A stretch of DNA of 64,000 nt from Candidatus Bathyarchaeota archaeon (GTDB taxonomy: Archaea; Thermoproteota; Bathyarchaeia; Bathyarchaeales; Bathycorpusculaceae), in assembly GCA_026014665.1 (NCBI GenBank), contig JAOZHX010000022.1, positions 1 to 64,000 of the forward strand, read 5' to 3'. Shown here one piece after another: positions 16,380-25,394 of this stretch (its first letter is position 1; each line of letters begins with the position of its first letter). The notes beneath the pieces were generated by a model. It saw only the letters and a program-made list of their open reading frames with translations, was not told the DNA's origin and searched no databases. The position numbers were made by a program, and so were the translations under genes.

Positions 16380-17594
16380 TTAGGCCTTTCCTATGGTTAC
16401 TGAAACTGTTTGTGTTTGTCCGTTTCGCACAACGGTGAAGTTGATAGTTTGTCCTGGTAATGTGTGCTGTTCAAGATAAGATAGGAGATCGTCGGTGTTT
16501 GTTATTCGTTGGTTGTTGATGGCAATTATGATGTCGCCGCCGAGAGTAACGCTGGATCCCAAGATGGTTGCTTGAGTGTTGCCGCCTTTAAGCCCATTGT
16601 TTACAGAAACGCTCTCCACAAGCCAGCCGTAGGTGACGCTGGTTCCCATGGCTTGAGCGATTTGGTAGTTCATGTCTGTTCCAACAGCGTTTATTGAGGG
16701 GTGGTTTGGGTATGAACCTGTGGTTACGAGGGAGGGCAGTTCTCGGATTATAGTGTTTGAGGGTATGGCAAACCCTAACCCTTGAGAGTTGCTGATGCCC
16801 GCTGTGGTTATGCCTATGACGTTGCCGCTGTAAGTTAAGAGTGGACCGCCCGAGTTGCCAGGGTTAATTGCTGTGCTAGTTTGGATGATGTCGGCGATGG
16901 TTTGGCCGTTTTGGCTTGTTGCAGAGTCCTCTGTGATTGTTCTTCCCAATGCACTAATGACACCTGTTGTTAGCGTTCCCGACAAGCCGTATGGTGAGCC
17001 AACTGCAACCACGGGGTCGCCTACCTGCAGAGCGTCGGAGTTGGCAAGTGTTAGCGGCGTTACTCCAGTGGGCATGGGCGAAATTGAAAGAACAGCAAGG
17101 TCAGCTTGGGGGTCCGAGCCCAGCACTTTTGCAGGGTAGGCATCACCGTTTGAGAAGGTAACCGTTATGTTGATTGCATTAACAATCACATGGTTGTTAG
17201 TTACGATGACTATTTGGTTGTTTACCTTAGTTAAGAAGCCTGAGCCTTGCTGCAGACTGTAACCCGCAAGGTTTCCAAAGAAGCCGTATTGTGGTTCGAG
17301 GTCTTGGATAACCACGACTGAAGGTTTAACCTGGCTGTAGAGACTTGAAAGAGAAACGTTGTCGTTGAGTATGAATGTTTGTTGGGAAGTGCTGCTTGGC
17401 GCTTGCGTTAACCCAACTTGGGTTTGCAGGTTGGTGAGTTTTTGGTTGAAATCAGCGTAGGTTATTGCATAGCCCATTGCTGTGCCTATGACTAACCCAA
17501 CAAGCAGAAGAGCCACCATCATGATAGCTGAGAAGCGTTTGTTTTTTCGGGTTGGCGGTGGTAAAGATGGAACTGGAAAAGATGATGATTCCAT
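16380..17594 (-). CDS. HtrA/DegP-type serine protease with PDZ domain
   Basis: A 404-aa membrane-anchored protease. A single N-terminal helix (MMVALLLVGLVIGTAMGYAI, about 24-43) leaves the rest outside. The trypsin-like domain shows the catalytic triad: His in VTNNHVI, Asp in QADLAVLSI, and Ser in NPGNSGGPLL. A C-terminal PDZ domain follows (GWLVESV, LGGDIIIAINNQRI, TVSVTIGK). Such proteases do surface protein quality control. It is the last gene of a run with the MacB-type ABC pair and a small secreted protein, all on the minus strand. This suggests an envelope stress or secretion role. Confidence 0.92.
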   Translation of the reverse strand: MESSSFPVPSLPPPTRKNKRFSAIMMVALLLVGLVIGTAMGYAITYADFNQKLTNLQTQVGLTQAPSSTSQQTFILNDNVSLSSLYSQVKPSVVVIQDLEPQYGFFGNLAGYSLQQGSGFLTKVNNQIVIVTNNHVIVNAINITVTFSNGDAYPAKVLGSDPQADLAVLSISPMPTGVTPLTLANSDALQVGDPVVAVGSPYGLSGTLTTGVISALGRTITEDSATSQNGQTIADIIQTSTAINPGNSGGPLLTYSGNVIGITTAGISNSQGLGFAIPSNTIIRELPSLVTTGSYPNHPSINAVGTDMNYQIAQAMGTSVTYGWLVESVSVNNGLKGGNTQATILGSSVTLGGDIIIAINNQRITNTDDLLSYLEQHTLPGQTINFTVVRNGQTQTVSVTIGKA

Positions 17595-17634
17595 AAGAAA
17601 CCCCTCAAAAAAATGATTGTTGCCTATTGTTGCC

Positions 17635-18444
17635 TCAGCTTGAGAATGGCTCCTCGATTGCGTTTATTGGTTTTTTGCAGATGGGGCAGATGTCATCGGT
17701 TGATTTAATGTTGGCTCCGCAGTTAGGGCACTTGTTGTTCTTTTTTGCTAGGTGCAGTCCCTCTTTTTCCTTTATGATTTTTCCATCCTTAAGTAGTAAT
17801 ATTCGTTCCGTGTGGTTTGCTGCTTGACTGTCGTGGGTAACCATGATTATGGTTGTACCTTGTGTCAGGTTTAGTTTTGCCAGCAGTTTAATGATTTCTT
17901 GCTTGTTTTCGCTGTCAAGGTTGCCAGTGGGTTCGTCGGCTAAAATGAAAGCGGGATTGTTTGCTAAAGCTCTGGCGATGGCTACGCGTTGTTGTTCGCC
18001 AGCGCTTAGGCGTTGGGGGCGATGTTCTTCTCGTCCTGAGAGACCGACCATTGCTAAGAGTTCTTTTGCTCGTTTTTTGCGTTCGCTTTTTGATTTAATT
18101 TTCCCTTCCATGGGTAATTCGACGTTTTCCCGAGCGTTCAGGTAAGGCAACAAGTTGAAAGTTTGGAACACAAACCCCATTTTGTCGCGTCGTATTTTGT
18201 AGAGTTGGTTTTCAGGCATCTTAGCAACGTCGATGCCGTCGAGGAGCACTTGCCCATCTGTGGGTTTATCGATGCAGCCTATGACGTTGAGGAGGGTGGT
18301 TTTGCCTGAGCCCGAAGGTCCCATGATTGCTATGAATTCCCCTTGGTTTACATGCATGCTCAGGTTGCTGAGTGCTTGGACAGGGCGCTTGCCCAACATG
18401 TAGGTTTTATTGAGGTTTTCTATTTGCAAGACAACATTACTCAT
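17635..18444 (-). CDS. ABC transporter ATPase with C-terminal zinc ribbon
   Basis: A 269-aa MacB/LolD-type ATPase. Walker A is [11 protein letters not shown] near 40, the signature LSAGEQQRV, Walker [13 protein letters not shown], and the H-loop MVTHD. The usual domain ends near residue 225. This protein continues with a zinc ribbon (CPNCGANIKSTDDICPICKK), a rare addition for this ATPase class. The start overlaps the permease end by 8 bp, so the pair is translationally coupled. The ribbon might dock a cytoplasmic partner or report metal or redox state. That is inference. Confidence 0.9.
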   Translation of the reverse strand: MSNVVLQIENLNKTYMLGKRPVQALSNLSMHVNQGEFIAIMGPSGSGKTTLLNVIGCIDKPTDGQVLLDGIDVAKMPENQLYKIRRDKMGFVFQTFNLLPYLNARENVELPMEGKIKSKSERKKRAKELLAMVGLSGREEHRPQRLSAGEQQRVAIARALANNPAFILADEPTGNLDSENKQEIIKLLAKLNLTQGTTIIMVTHDSQAANHTERILLLKDGKIIKEKEGLHLAKKNNKCPNCGANIKSTDDICPICKKPINAIEEPFSS

Positions 18445-19906
18445 ATTTCATCGCCTCTGCAGGTCGAATTTTTGCGGCTCTCCATGCAGGATACAAGCTC
18501 CCTAAGGCGCCAAGCAGCAAGGCTGCGCCGAACGCCAACGCTATCAACTCTAAGTTGACGGACGCAGCCACGGTGGGCATGTTTAGGGCTCGTGCAAAAG
18601 GTGTGCTTGAAGAGCTGAAGAGGTTTACGCTTGGAAGTATGAGACCGGAAATCGTTGGTGCTGCTACCACACCTATGGCTATGCCAACTACGCCAGCGAT
18701 TAAGCTCAATAATATGCCTTCAAGGATAAATTGCCCCATCACAGTTGCGTTGCTAAAACCTATGGCTTTTAACGTACCGATTTCTTTAGTACGTTCTCTC
18801 ACAGTGTAGAGCATGACAAAGAGGACTATGAGGCTTGTTGCTGTAATGACTACGATAATTTCCTCGAAAGCGGTAACCTCTGTTTGAGCAATGGAAGCCT
18901 GAGCATTCGCCAATGCGGTGTCATAGGCTGATTGAAGCGATTGAAGTTGGTTTAGGCGTTCTTGACCTGTAGTCACCGTTAATTCAGGATGCAAAGACTG
19001 TATATCAGTTGCTACTTGAGAAACTACATCACTGCTCGTTGCGAAGACCCGCAAACTTGTAATATAACCCTCGTTGTTGGTTATTCTTTGTGCGTCTGAT
19101 AGGTTCATGTAAAGTACGATTGTATCTGAAACTCCTGAACTGCCATGGATGCCTACAACCTTGAAAGTGTTATCCAGAATCGAAATTGTATCGCCGACAC
19201 CAGCGTTGAAGTATGCGGAATTATTCTCACTAAGGACCACCACGCCACTATCGCCTGCCTGCAAGGTGCGGCCAGAAGTTATGTTTGTTGGCACTATAGG
19301 GTAATTATCGATTAAGCCACTGATTAAAGGTATACCTTCTATAGTATAGTCTGGGACCATTCGCGTAAACGTTCGACCCATAAACGAAGTTGTAACATTA
19401 CTGCCCTCGGACGCCTGCAACACAGGCTCAACAGCAGCGACACCTGCTATTTGGCTGATATCTGTGTAGAGGCTTTCATTCATCGGATTCGCCTGTCCAC
19501 CACCAAAAGCGCCACCGCCAAACCTTCCTGATACGGTGCCACCGCCGAATTGACTGGGATCTAAACCTGCAATCCAACTGCCTCCACTACTGCCCCCAGA
19601 GGAAAAGCCATTTCGATCACCCTGCCCTGGAACAAAAGTAAAATTTTGTGGTCCAAAACCAAACCCAGCAAAATCAGATGAAAGGCTGCAATCTATTTGT
19701 AGGAGGGTTTGGTTGATGGTCTGACCTGTTTCAGTTATCGTGTTACCTAAGTTTGTAGCTAGGGTAGTGGCGGCTTGTTGGTTTGCTATAACTCCTGCAG
19801 GTATAGAAATCATGATTGCCATCGAGAAGCCTAACGCTATGATTACAAGTAACGCTCGAATTTTTCTTCTTGAAATGTTTCTTATTGCACGGCTAACTAT
19901 TCCCAC
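18437..19906 (-). CDS. MacB-type ABC transporter permease
   Basis: A membrane permease of about 489 aa. I chose GTG at 19906 because AAAGGTGG sits five bases upstream; the ORF track uses GTG at 19915. One N-terminal helix (RALLVIIALGFSMAIMISIPAG) is followed by an extracytoplasmic MacB_PCD domain of about 300 residues. That domain contains a glycine/phenylalanine-rich stretch (SGRFGGGAFGGGQANP). The FtsX domain has three C-terminal helices with the RTKEIGTLKAIG coupling segment. The Gly-Phe-rich insert resembles the Gly-rich segment of the small secreted protein encoded upstream (GRFGRGYGGFGGGAM), hinting that they work together outside the cell. Confidence 0.88.
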   Translation of the reverse strand: MGIVSRAIRNISRRKIRALLVIIALGFSMAIMISIPAGVIANQQAATTLATNLGNTITETGQTINQTLLQIDCSLSSDFAGFGFGPQNFTFVPGQGDRNGFSSGGSSGGSWIAGLDPSQFGGGTVSGRFGGGAFGGGQANPMNESLYTDISQIAGVAAVEPVLQASEGSNVTTSFMGRTFTRMVPDYTIEGIPLISGLIDNYPIVPTNITSGRTLQAGDSGVVVLSENNSAYFNAGVGDTISILDNTFKVVGIHGSSGVSDTIVLYMNLSDAQRITNNEGYITSLRVFATSSDVVSQVATDIQSLHPELTVTTGQERLNQLQSLQSAYDTALANAQASIAQTEVTAFEEIIVVITATSLIVLFVMLYTVRERTKEIGTLKAIGFSNATVMGQFILEGILLSLIAGVVGIAIGVVAAPTISGLILPSVNLFSSSSTPFARALNMPTVAASVNLELIALAFGAALLLGALGSLYPAWRAAKIRPAEAMKYE

Positions 19907-20047
19907 ATATACCACCTTTGATGGATTTTAAGAAAAGGAGCGCCAAGGAGAGAATTGAATGGGTATGCTTTTGGGCAGTTATTTGGGCTTATGGCTTTAT
20001 TTTTCATTTCAAGACTCTCCTTGGTTGTCGATTGCTATCCAGCTAAG

Positions 20048-20082
20048 AATTATTAAATAATTTTTCAAAATTCTACCCAAAT
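20048..20082 (-). promoter_or_regulatory. Duplicated promoter/operator element, copy 1
   Basis: 35 bp, 31 of them identical to the copy at 20765-20799. On the minus strand it includes GAAAAATTATTTAATAATT, with TTTAATAAT as a likely TATA box. It lies about 140-175 bp upstream of the MacB-type permease. Confidence 0.55.
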
Positions 20083-20179
20083 CTTTCCCATATCAGAAGA
20101 CCCCGGGAGTAATTCTAGGGGAGTTAAATTGCAAAAAAAAGATATAAAAAAAATCGACGAAGAGAGGGGCAGGGAGATT

Positions 20180-20719
20180 TTACTTGTCGATTTCTGTAAT
20201 GGTTAACGTCACGATTTTAGTGACTTTTTCTTGGCTAAGATCCACGATAACCGTCGCTCGTCCATTAGTACCTTTCAGATCCACGATTGCAGTTGTGGCT
20301 TTTGTCAATATGTTGCCATTGGCATCGATTGACGTAGTTATTTGCGGATGTACCGAAGTTATGTTGTAACCTTGGTTGAGTAGATTCTGAACATCGCTGT
20401 CTGCTTTAGCTATAGCTGTCACGTTTGCAACATAATCAGAGCTTACTTGCATAGCGCCTCCACCGAATCCGCCATACCCTCTACCGAACCTTCCGCATGG
20501 ACCCCGTGGACTAAAGCCGAATTCACCAGCCGGTACCTGTTGAGGATTAAAGCCGTTGTTGTCTTGGGTTACAGCTGATGGAGTAGAAGTAGTTTCTGAA
20601 TCGGAGGCTACAGCCGTTGTGGCTTTTGCTGTTGATTGCAATGCAAAGGCTATGGATACTGTGACTGCAGCTACGAGGACGACCGTGATTAATGTGATTG
20701 CTTTAGTTTTTGAGTTCAT
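20180..20719 (-). CDS. Secreted Gly-rich small protein of unknown function
   Basis: A 179-aa protein with a clear signal peptide (ITLITVVLVAAVTVSIAFAL). A low-complexity Ser/Thr and then Gly/Phe/Arg-rich segment follows (GPCGRFGRGYGGFGGGAMQ, about 73-91). The C-terminal domain of about 85 residues (VANVTAIAKADSDVQNLLNQ, ATVIVDLSQEKVTKIVTLT) is rather like PepSY-type protease-inhibitor domains. AGGAGGTGA is 12 bases from the ATG, and the duplicated promoter element lies 46-80 bp upstream. It is first in the run before the ABC permease, ATPase and HtrA. An inhibitor or substrate of HtrA is a guess. Confidence 0.6.
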   Translation of the reverse strand: MNSKTKAITLITVVLVAAVTVSIAFALQSTAKATTAVASDSETTSTPSAVTQDNNGFNPQQVPAGEFGFSPRGPCGRFGRGYGGFGGGAMQVSSDYVANVTAIAKADSDVQNLLNQGYNITSVHPQITTSIDANGNILTKATTAIVDLKGTNGRATVIVDLSQEKVTKIVTLTITEIDK

Positions 20720-20764
20720 ACCCTTGTTTTTTCACCTCCTGTTCTAAAAAGAAGGTAACTGATA

Positions 20765-20799
20765 AATTATTAAATGATTTTTCACAATTATGCCCAAAT
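20765..20799 (-). promoter_or_regulatory. Duplicated promoter/operator element, copy 2
   Basis: Matches the 20048-20082 element at 31 of 35 positions in the same orientation. It carries GAAAAATCATTTAATAATT on the minus strand. The TATA-like part is placed correctly for the gene starting at 20719, and the divergent winged-helix gene starts at 20913. Confidence 0.6.
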
Positions 20800-20912
20800 T
20801 GACACCGAATTTTAACCTAAAAGGGCGTTTTTGTAGTTGTTTTGAAGCACACCTTTATTACTTCAATCCGCTTAGAGCACTAAAAGAATCTTGGTCTGCA
20901 CGGAGCGATAGT

Positions 20913-21215
20913 ATGTCTGCAAACACTCGTTCACTAAAATATCTGCTTGGATGGCTCATCGCTGGCACCAGAGGCGGACCTACCCGTGCAAAAATCATAG
21001 TGACCTTAAAGGAAACTCCTCAGAACGCCAATCAACTTGCCACCACCTTAAAAATGGATTACAAAACAATGCGACACCACTTGGATGTCCTAGAGAAGAA
21101 CAAAATCATAACCTCAATTGGCGACCGGTATGGAGCTACGTACTTTCTTTCCCAAATGATGGAGGAGAATTACAGCCTGTTTGAGGAGATTATGAAGAAA
21201 ATAGGGAAAAAGTAG
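20913..21215 (+). CDS. Winged-helix (ArsR-like) transcription regulator
   Basis: A 100-aa regulator from ATG at 20913, where CGGAGC lies eight bases upstream. The 41 extra N-terminal codons of the ORF track (from 20790) have an unlikely composition. The core TRAKIIVTLKETPQNANQLATT, MDYKTMRHHLDVLEKNKII and the wing GDRYGATYFLS form a typical archaeal winged helix for repressors. It is divergent from the envelope operon and 18 bp upstream of a four-helix membrane protein, an arrangement often seen when the membrane partner senses the signal. It probably acts on the duplicated elements nearby. Confidence 0.8.
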   Translation: MSANTRSLKYLLGWLIAGTRGGPTRAKIIVTLKETPQNANQLATTLKMDYKTMRHHLDVLEKNKIITSIGDRYGATYFLSQMMEENYSLFEEIMKKIGKK

Positions 21216-21233
21216 AAAAGGAAGATAAAGAAG

Positions 21234-21683
21234 ATGGAAAAACAAATGAATGAGAATAGGTTGAAAATTGGTTTAGTTGCCACAGTTTTAATAGCAGTCG
21301 CCATATTAGCGGCGTTTTGGGCGATGTCGATGTTTCCTCAACCGCCCTTTGAACCGCGCCGTATTCCTGGCCAAGGGGGATACATACCAGGCGACTTTGA
21401 ATTTTTCTATGTTGCTTTCACTATAATTTCCACTATAAACATAGCTATGCTCGTAATTTTACTTCTCACTTACATCAACATCTACTCAAAAACTCGTTCG
21501 CCCTTCACTGTTGGATTAATAATCTTCGCCACGGTTTTTCTAATCAAAGACTTCACATCCAGCCCTATCATCGCAGGCTTGTTTAGTTTTAGAGCAGTGG
21601 GACTTGGACCCTTCGTGTTTCTGCCGGGCATACTTGAGTTTGCAGCTTTATCAGTGTTGCTTTACCTCAGCATCAGATACTAA
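21234..21683 (+). CDS. Four-helix membrane protein of unknown function
   Basis: A 149-aa integral membrane protein with four hydrophobic segments: about 11-33, 56-80, 87-105 and 122-147. A Pro/Arg-rich external loop follows the first helix (FPQPPFEPRRIPGQGG). AAGGAAGATAAAG precedes the ATG. It is co-directional with and 18 bp after the winged-helix regulator, so it is probably the membrane partner of that one-component system. No family assigned. Confidence 0.65.
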   Translation: MEKQMNENRLKIGLVATVLIAVAILAAFWAMSMFPQPPFEPRRIPGQGGYIPGDFEFFYVAFTIISTINIAMLVILLLTYINIYSKTRSPFTVGLIIFATVFLIKDFTSSPIIAGLFSFRAVGLGPFVFLPGILEFAALSVLLYLSIRY

Positions 21684-21754
21684 TCGATGCTCTATCACTT
21701 GCTGCTTTTCCCTTTAATGGATAGCCGTTGGGCTGAATATGGAAAAAATTATTT

Positions 21755-21772
21755 ATAGACATGATAGTCTAT
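21755..21772. promoter_or_regulatory. Inverted repeat ahead of the coiled-coil protein gene
   Basis: ATAGAC-ATGATA-GTCTAT is a perfect 6-6-6 inverted repeat overlapping the end of an AT-rich TATA-like tract (AATTATTTATAG). It ends 30 bp before the start at 21802 and is a plausible operator. Confidence 0.4.
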
Positions 21773-21801
21773 TGCGTAAAGAACAAGACGGATGAGAGAG
21801 C

Positions 21802-22443
21802 ATGAGTCAAAGTCAAGGCAGCCAAAAAATCATAGTCATCGCTTTGGTAATGATATGCGTTATACTTGGAGCCAGTTTAGTAGGCGTGATTGTTTTAATG
21901 CAGCCTAGCAGCGGCGATTACGAAGCCCAACTGGCTGAAAAGGACGCAACCATCAGTTCACTCCAAACACAGATCTCCCAACTTCGAACTGAATTAGCGC
22001 AAGCGCAAGCCGGCGGCGGATCTGGCGGTTCATCTTCACAAGTCGCAGCTTTAAACGAACAGCTAGCTTATTTGAATGACACCTTAACTCAGTACGCTTC
22101 ACAGCTAGATACTTTAAATCAAATCACCGCTTTAGAGAAGTCACAGACTGTATATTCAGACACCGTTATTCAAGTTGCCAACACCACAACTGTTGTTTTC
22201 AATGAACCTGAACTGCCGTATGCAGGCTTAATCGTCGTTGAAGTTTCTGCAGCCCTATCTAATACAACGTATGCCCAAGTAAACTTCGTCTATAACGATA
22301 TCAACTTTAGCTACAATCAAACCATCGGATACTCTGGTACTGCGTACTTCGCGGTCTTACCAGGCAGCCTCGAAGTCAGAATCGGTAACCTAAACCCCAC
22401 TGAATCAAACAGCGCCAAAACCACAGTCACCTACATCTATTAA
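21802..22443 (+). CDS. Membrane-anchored coiled-coil surface protein
   Basis: A 213-aa protein. One helix near 11-33 (IVIALVMICVILGASLVGVI) anchors it. A coiled coil follows (AEKDATISSLQTQISQLRTE), then a Gly/Ser linker (GGGSGGSSS) and a second heptad stretch, then a beta-rich domain of about 80 residues with many Asn/Thr/Tyr. The topology suggests an external domain on a stalk. GAGAG precedes ATG. An oligo-T run just after the stop (22452-22459) could end transcription. Unknown family. Confidence 0.6.
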   Translation: MSQSQGSQKIIVIALVMICVILGASLVGVIVLMQPSSGDYEAQLAEKDATISSLQTQISQLRTELAQAQAGGGSGGSSSQVAALNEQLAYLNDTLTQYASQLDTLNQITALEKSQTVYSDTVIQVANTTTVVFNEPELPYAGLIVVEVSAALSNTTYAQVNFVYNDINFSYNQTIGYSGTAYFAVLPGSLEVRIGNLNPTESNSAKTTVTYIY

Positions 22444-22512
22444 CCCTAACTCTTTTTTTACAACAGGATAAATAAGTTCCAGCACGAATTGTATTAGGGA
22501 GCACACTATTTT

Positions 22513-24603
22513 ATGCAAAACAAAGTTCTACCCATACGAAAACCTAATCGCCTCATAAAAGAAAAAAGCCCCTATCTTCTCCAGCACGCCTACAACCCCG
22601 TGGACTGGTACCCATGGAGCAACGAAGCATTCGAGAAGGCAAAAGCCGAAGATAAACCAGTTTTTGTATCCATAGGCTACTCAACGTGCCATTGGTGTCA
22701 CGTGATGGAAAAAGAAAGCTTCGAAGATCCGCAAGTTGCGGCTCTAATGAACGAGGTTTTCGTCTGCATAAAGGTGGACCGAGAAGAACGCCCAGACCTC
22801 GACACTGCTTACATGGCAATTTGCCAATCCATGGGCAGAAATTGCGGCTGGCCCCTAAACGTAATAATGACCCCTAACAAGAACCCTTTTTTCGTCGCCA
22901 GCTACATCCCCAGAGACAACCGTTATGGCAGCGCCGGCATGCTTGAACTGGTGCCTCAGATAAACCAGATATGGCAGTCAAGGCGCGGGGAAATGGAAAC
23001 CATAGGCAAGGAACTCAAACAACAAATAACAATCATGCCCCAGCCGCAGCCTGAAAAAAAACCTGACAAAACCACGCTTGACGACGCCTACGAGCAACTG
23101 TTCTTACGTTTCGACCGTGAAAACGGCGGGTTCGGCGGCGCTCCCAAATTCCCTTCGCCCCACAACCTCCTTTTCCTCTTGCGATACTGGGTCCGAACGG
23201 GCGAAAAACCAGCGTTGACAATGGTGGAGAAAACCTTGCGTGCTATGCGGCTTGGCGGCATCTTTGATCAGGTAGGTTTGGGTTTTCACCGGTACTCCAC
23301 GGACGCAAGATGGTTGGTTCCGCATTTTGAGAAGATGCTCTACGACCAAGCCCTCTTGACTTTGGCGTACCTTGAAGCGTACCATGCGACTGGGGCATTA
23401 AAATTTAAAGTTACAGCCGAAGAAACCCTCGAATACGTGCTTAGAGACCTGGCTGCGCCGCAGGGCGTTTTTTTCTCGGCTCAAGATGCTGACAGCGAAG
23501 GCGAAGAAGGCAGGTTCTACCTGTGGACTGAGGCGCAAATCAGACAAGTCCTGCCCGCGGATGAAGCGGATTTAGCGATTAGGCTTTTCGGCGTTACCCA
23601 CGAAGGCAACTACTTTGAACCGCCCCAAGGCAGAAGCGGAAAGAACATTCTTCACTTCCCAAAGCCCCTGGACCAGTTAGCCGCCGAAGCAGACTTAACC
23701 CTCGACGAACTTATTCCCAAACTTGGAAAAATCGTAAATGTCCTCTTCAAAGCCCGTGAAAAACGAACTCATCCCGCCAGAGACGAAAAAGTGCTTGTTG
23801 ATTGGAACGGGCTGATGATTGCTGCGTTAGCTAGGGCAAATCAGGTTTTAGGCGAAACAAAGTATCTGCAAGCTGCGGCAAAAGCGGCGGATTTCATTCT
23901 ACAAGAAATGCGCTCTGAGGATGGGCGACTTTACCATCGGTTTGCTGGGGGTGAGACGGCGGTTGAGGGTTTCTTGGATGATTATGCCTGTTTAGTGTTT
24001 GGCTTAATTGAGCTTTACGAGGCAGGGTTCGACGAGAAATACATGCAGGCCACAATTGAGTTGACAAAAAACATGATTGATGAGTTTTGGGATCAGCAGG
24101 CAGGCGGTTTTTACTTCACCATGAAAGACACCGACCAAGAAGTACCAAGGCTAAAGCAAACCTACGATGGAGCCGTGCCCTCAGGAAACTCGATTGCCCT
24201 TTTGAACCTGCTGCGTCTCTCACGCCTGACGACTGAAGTTTCCTTTGAAAAATATGCAGAAAAACTGTTAAACGCATTCTCCGAAGAACTTGTCAGCTTA
24301 CCGCTCGGGCACACTTTCATGCTTTCGGGGCTGGATTTTGCCCTTGGATCAGCCCTCAACGTGGTTTTAGTCGGCACCTTAGCTGAAAAAGATACCTTGG
24401 TCATGTTGACGGCGCTGAGAAAAAAGTACCTACCCAACCTGACCGTGATCCTGTGGACGCCTGAAAAAGCCAAGTTAGCCCCAAGAGGGATCAACTACGA
24501 AAAAATCGACGGCAAAGCCACTGCTTACGTTTGCCGAGCCCAAACCTGTATGCCTCCAACAAACAGCATAAACGAGATGTTAAAGTTGCTTGGACAGGGA
24601 TAA
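22513..24603 (+). CDS. YyaL/DUF255-type thioredoxin-domain protein
   Basis: A 696-aa protein of the widespread YyaL (spermatogenesis-associated protein 20-like) family. The N-terminal thioredoxin-like domain begins [20 protein letters not shown] and carries [10 protein letters not shown] near residue 59 in place of the CxxC site. The remainder is an (alpha/alpha)6 barrel like those of N-acylglucosamine epimerases or glycosidases ([46 protein letters not shown]). The length is normal. The biochemical role of the family is not settled. It is monocistronic, with a tRNA downstream on the other strand. Confidence 0.92.
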   Translation: MQNKVLPIRKPNRLIKEKSPYLLQHAYNPVDWYPWSNEAFEKAKAEDKPVFVSIGYSTCHWCHVMEKESFEDPQVAALMNEVFVCIKVDREERPDLDTAYMAICQSMGRNCGWPLNVIMTPNKNPFFVASYIPRDNRYGSAGMLELVPQINQIWQSRRGEMETIGKELKQQITIMPQPQPEKKPDKTTLDDAYEQLFLRFDRENGGFGGAPKFPSPHNLLFLLRYWVRTGEKPALTMVEKTLRAMRLGGIFDQVGLGFHRYSTDARWLVPHFEKMLYDQALLTLAYLEAYHATGALKFKVTAEETLEYVLRDLAAPQGVFFSAQDADSEGEEGRFYLWTEAQIRQVLPADEADLAIRLFGVTHEGNYFEPPQGRSGKNILHFPKPLDQLAAEADLTLDELIPKLGKIVNVLFKAREKRTHPARDEKVLVDWNGLMIAALARANQVLGETKYLQAAAKAADFILQEMRSEDGRLYHRFAGGETAVEGFLDDYACLVFGLIELYEAGFDEKYMQATIELTKNMIDEFWDQQAGGFYFTMKDTDQEVPRLKQTYDGAVPSGNSIALLNLLRLSRLTTEVSFEKYAEKLLNAFSEELVSLPLGHTFMLSGLDFALGSALNVVLVGTLAEKDTLVMLTALRKKYLPNLTVILWTPEKAKLAPRGINYEKIDGKATAYVCRAQTCMPPTNSINEMLKLLGQG

Positions 24604-24632
24604 AGATGTGCAGGTTAAAGGAAAAGAGCAGG

Positions 24633-24720
24633 TGGCGCCGGGAATGGGATTCGAACCCATGCGGACCAGAAGGTCCACGGGCTCTCAAGGCCCGCGCGTT
24701 AACCACTCTGCCATCCCGGC
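24633..24720 (-). tRNA. tRNA-Ser (anticodon TGA)
   Basis: Class II tRNA on the minus strand. Acceptor GCCGGGA pairs with TCCCGGC, discriminator G. The anticodon arm is CGGGC-CTTGAGA-GCCCG with anticodon TGA. The long variable arm is GGACC-TTCT-GGTCC and the T arm ATGGG-TTCGAAT-CCCAT. The 85-nt body runs 24636-24720, and CCA is encoded at 24633-24635. No intron. Confidence 0.95.
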
Positions 24721-24956
24721 TCTGGATAAAACAACACTTGTTATTCGTTGTGTCTTAAATGTTTACCGAATCCTGATTTAAAGCAGATACCAAAGATTTT
24801 TTTTGCCTTTTGTGTTTCTGCTTGAGGTTACAGCCTTAGCCAGTCTGCAACGTGAAGTATAAAGGGAAGTACATTGCTAAGAGACCACCACCTTAAAAGT
24901 CCCGATGTTTATCCAATAAGAAAGCCCGGTTATTGGGCAAAAGTTCTTAACTTAAG

Positions 24957-25394
24957 GTGCGGACCGTTGATGACATGGCAACAAAAACCGTAATCCACAT
25001 GCCCAGTAACATTTTGGACGCCATTTATGCAGGCGCCAAAGAACTCTACCCGCGTGAAAGTTTCCTGTTGCTAAGGGGCAAAAAACGCAAAGGTATCATC
25101 AGCATAACAGATTTGGTTTTAGCACCCTTTGCAGTTCATGGAGAAGGCTTTGCAAACTTCAATCCATACTTGTTTGGAGGGGATTACTCACTGGTTGGAA
25201 CCGTGCATTCCCATCCCTCTGGAAATATTTCGCCAAGCCATACAGATTTGAACTACTTCTTTGGACGTGTACTAATGATTGTCGGTTACCCCTATGAAGG
25301 AAAAAATTGTGTTGCTGCTTACGACTCAAACGGTGATAAACTACCCATAGAAGTAGTTGCAGCCTTAAAATGCAAAGACGAAGATTTCTACTAA
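24957..25394 (+). CDS. JAMM/MPN-domain metalloprotease-like protein
   Basis: A 145-aa JAB1/MPN protein. The JAMM zinc site appears as VHSHPSGNISPSHTD near residues 85-99 (H-x-H, then S-x2-D). The partner Glu is probably that of PRESFLLLRG near 33. Such proteins cleave isopeptide bonds of ubiquitin-like modifiers or process sulfur carriers. The start may be GTG at 24957 or ATG at 24975; neither has an ideal ribosome site. It converges on the HExxH protease gene with a 4-bp overlap, in a block bounded by tRNA-Ser and tRNA-Val. No ubiquitin-like or E1 gene is in the window. Confidence 0.82.
   Translation: MRTVDDMATKTVIHMPSNILDAIYAGAKELYPRESFLLLRGKKRKGIISITDLVLAPFAVHGEGFANFNPYLFGGDYSLVGTVHSHPSGNISPSHTDLNYFFGRVLMIVGYPYEGKNCVAAYDSNGDKLPIEVVAALKCKDEDFY

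Noticed and set aside
16078-16438. Two overlapping plus-strand ORFs over copy B of the repeat
   Set aside because: Their similarity to ORFs near 45.8-46.1 kb comes from the repeated DNA itself, and frames are not preserved as selected protein.
20790-20912. N-terminal extension of the winged-helix ORF
   Set aside because: It lies in the promoter element and its composition is unlike the rest; ATG at 20913 has a ribosome site.
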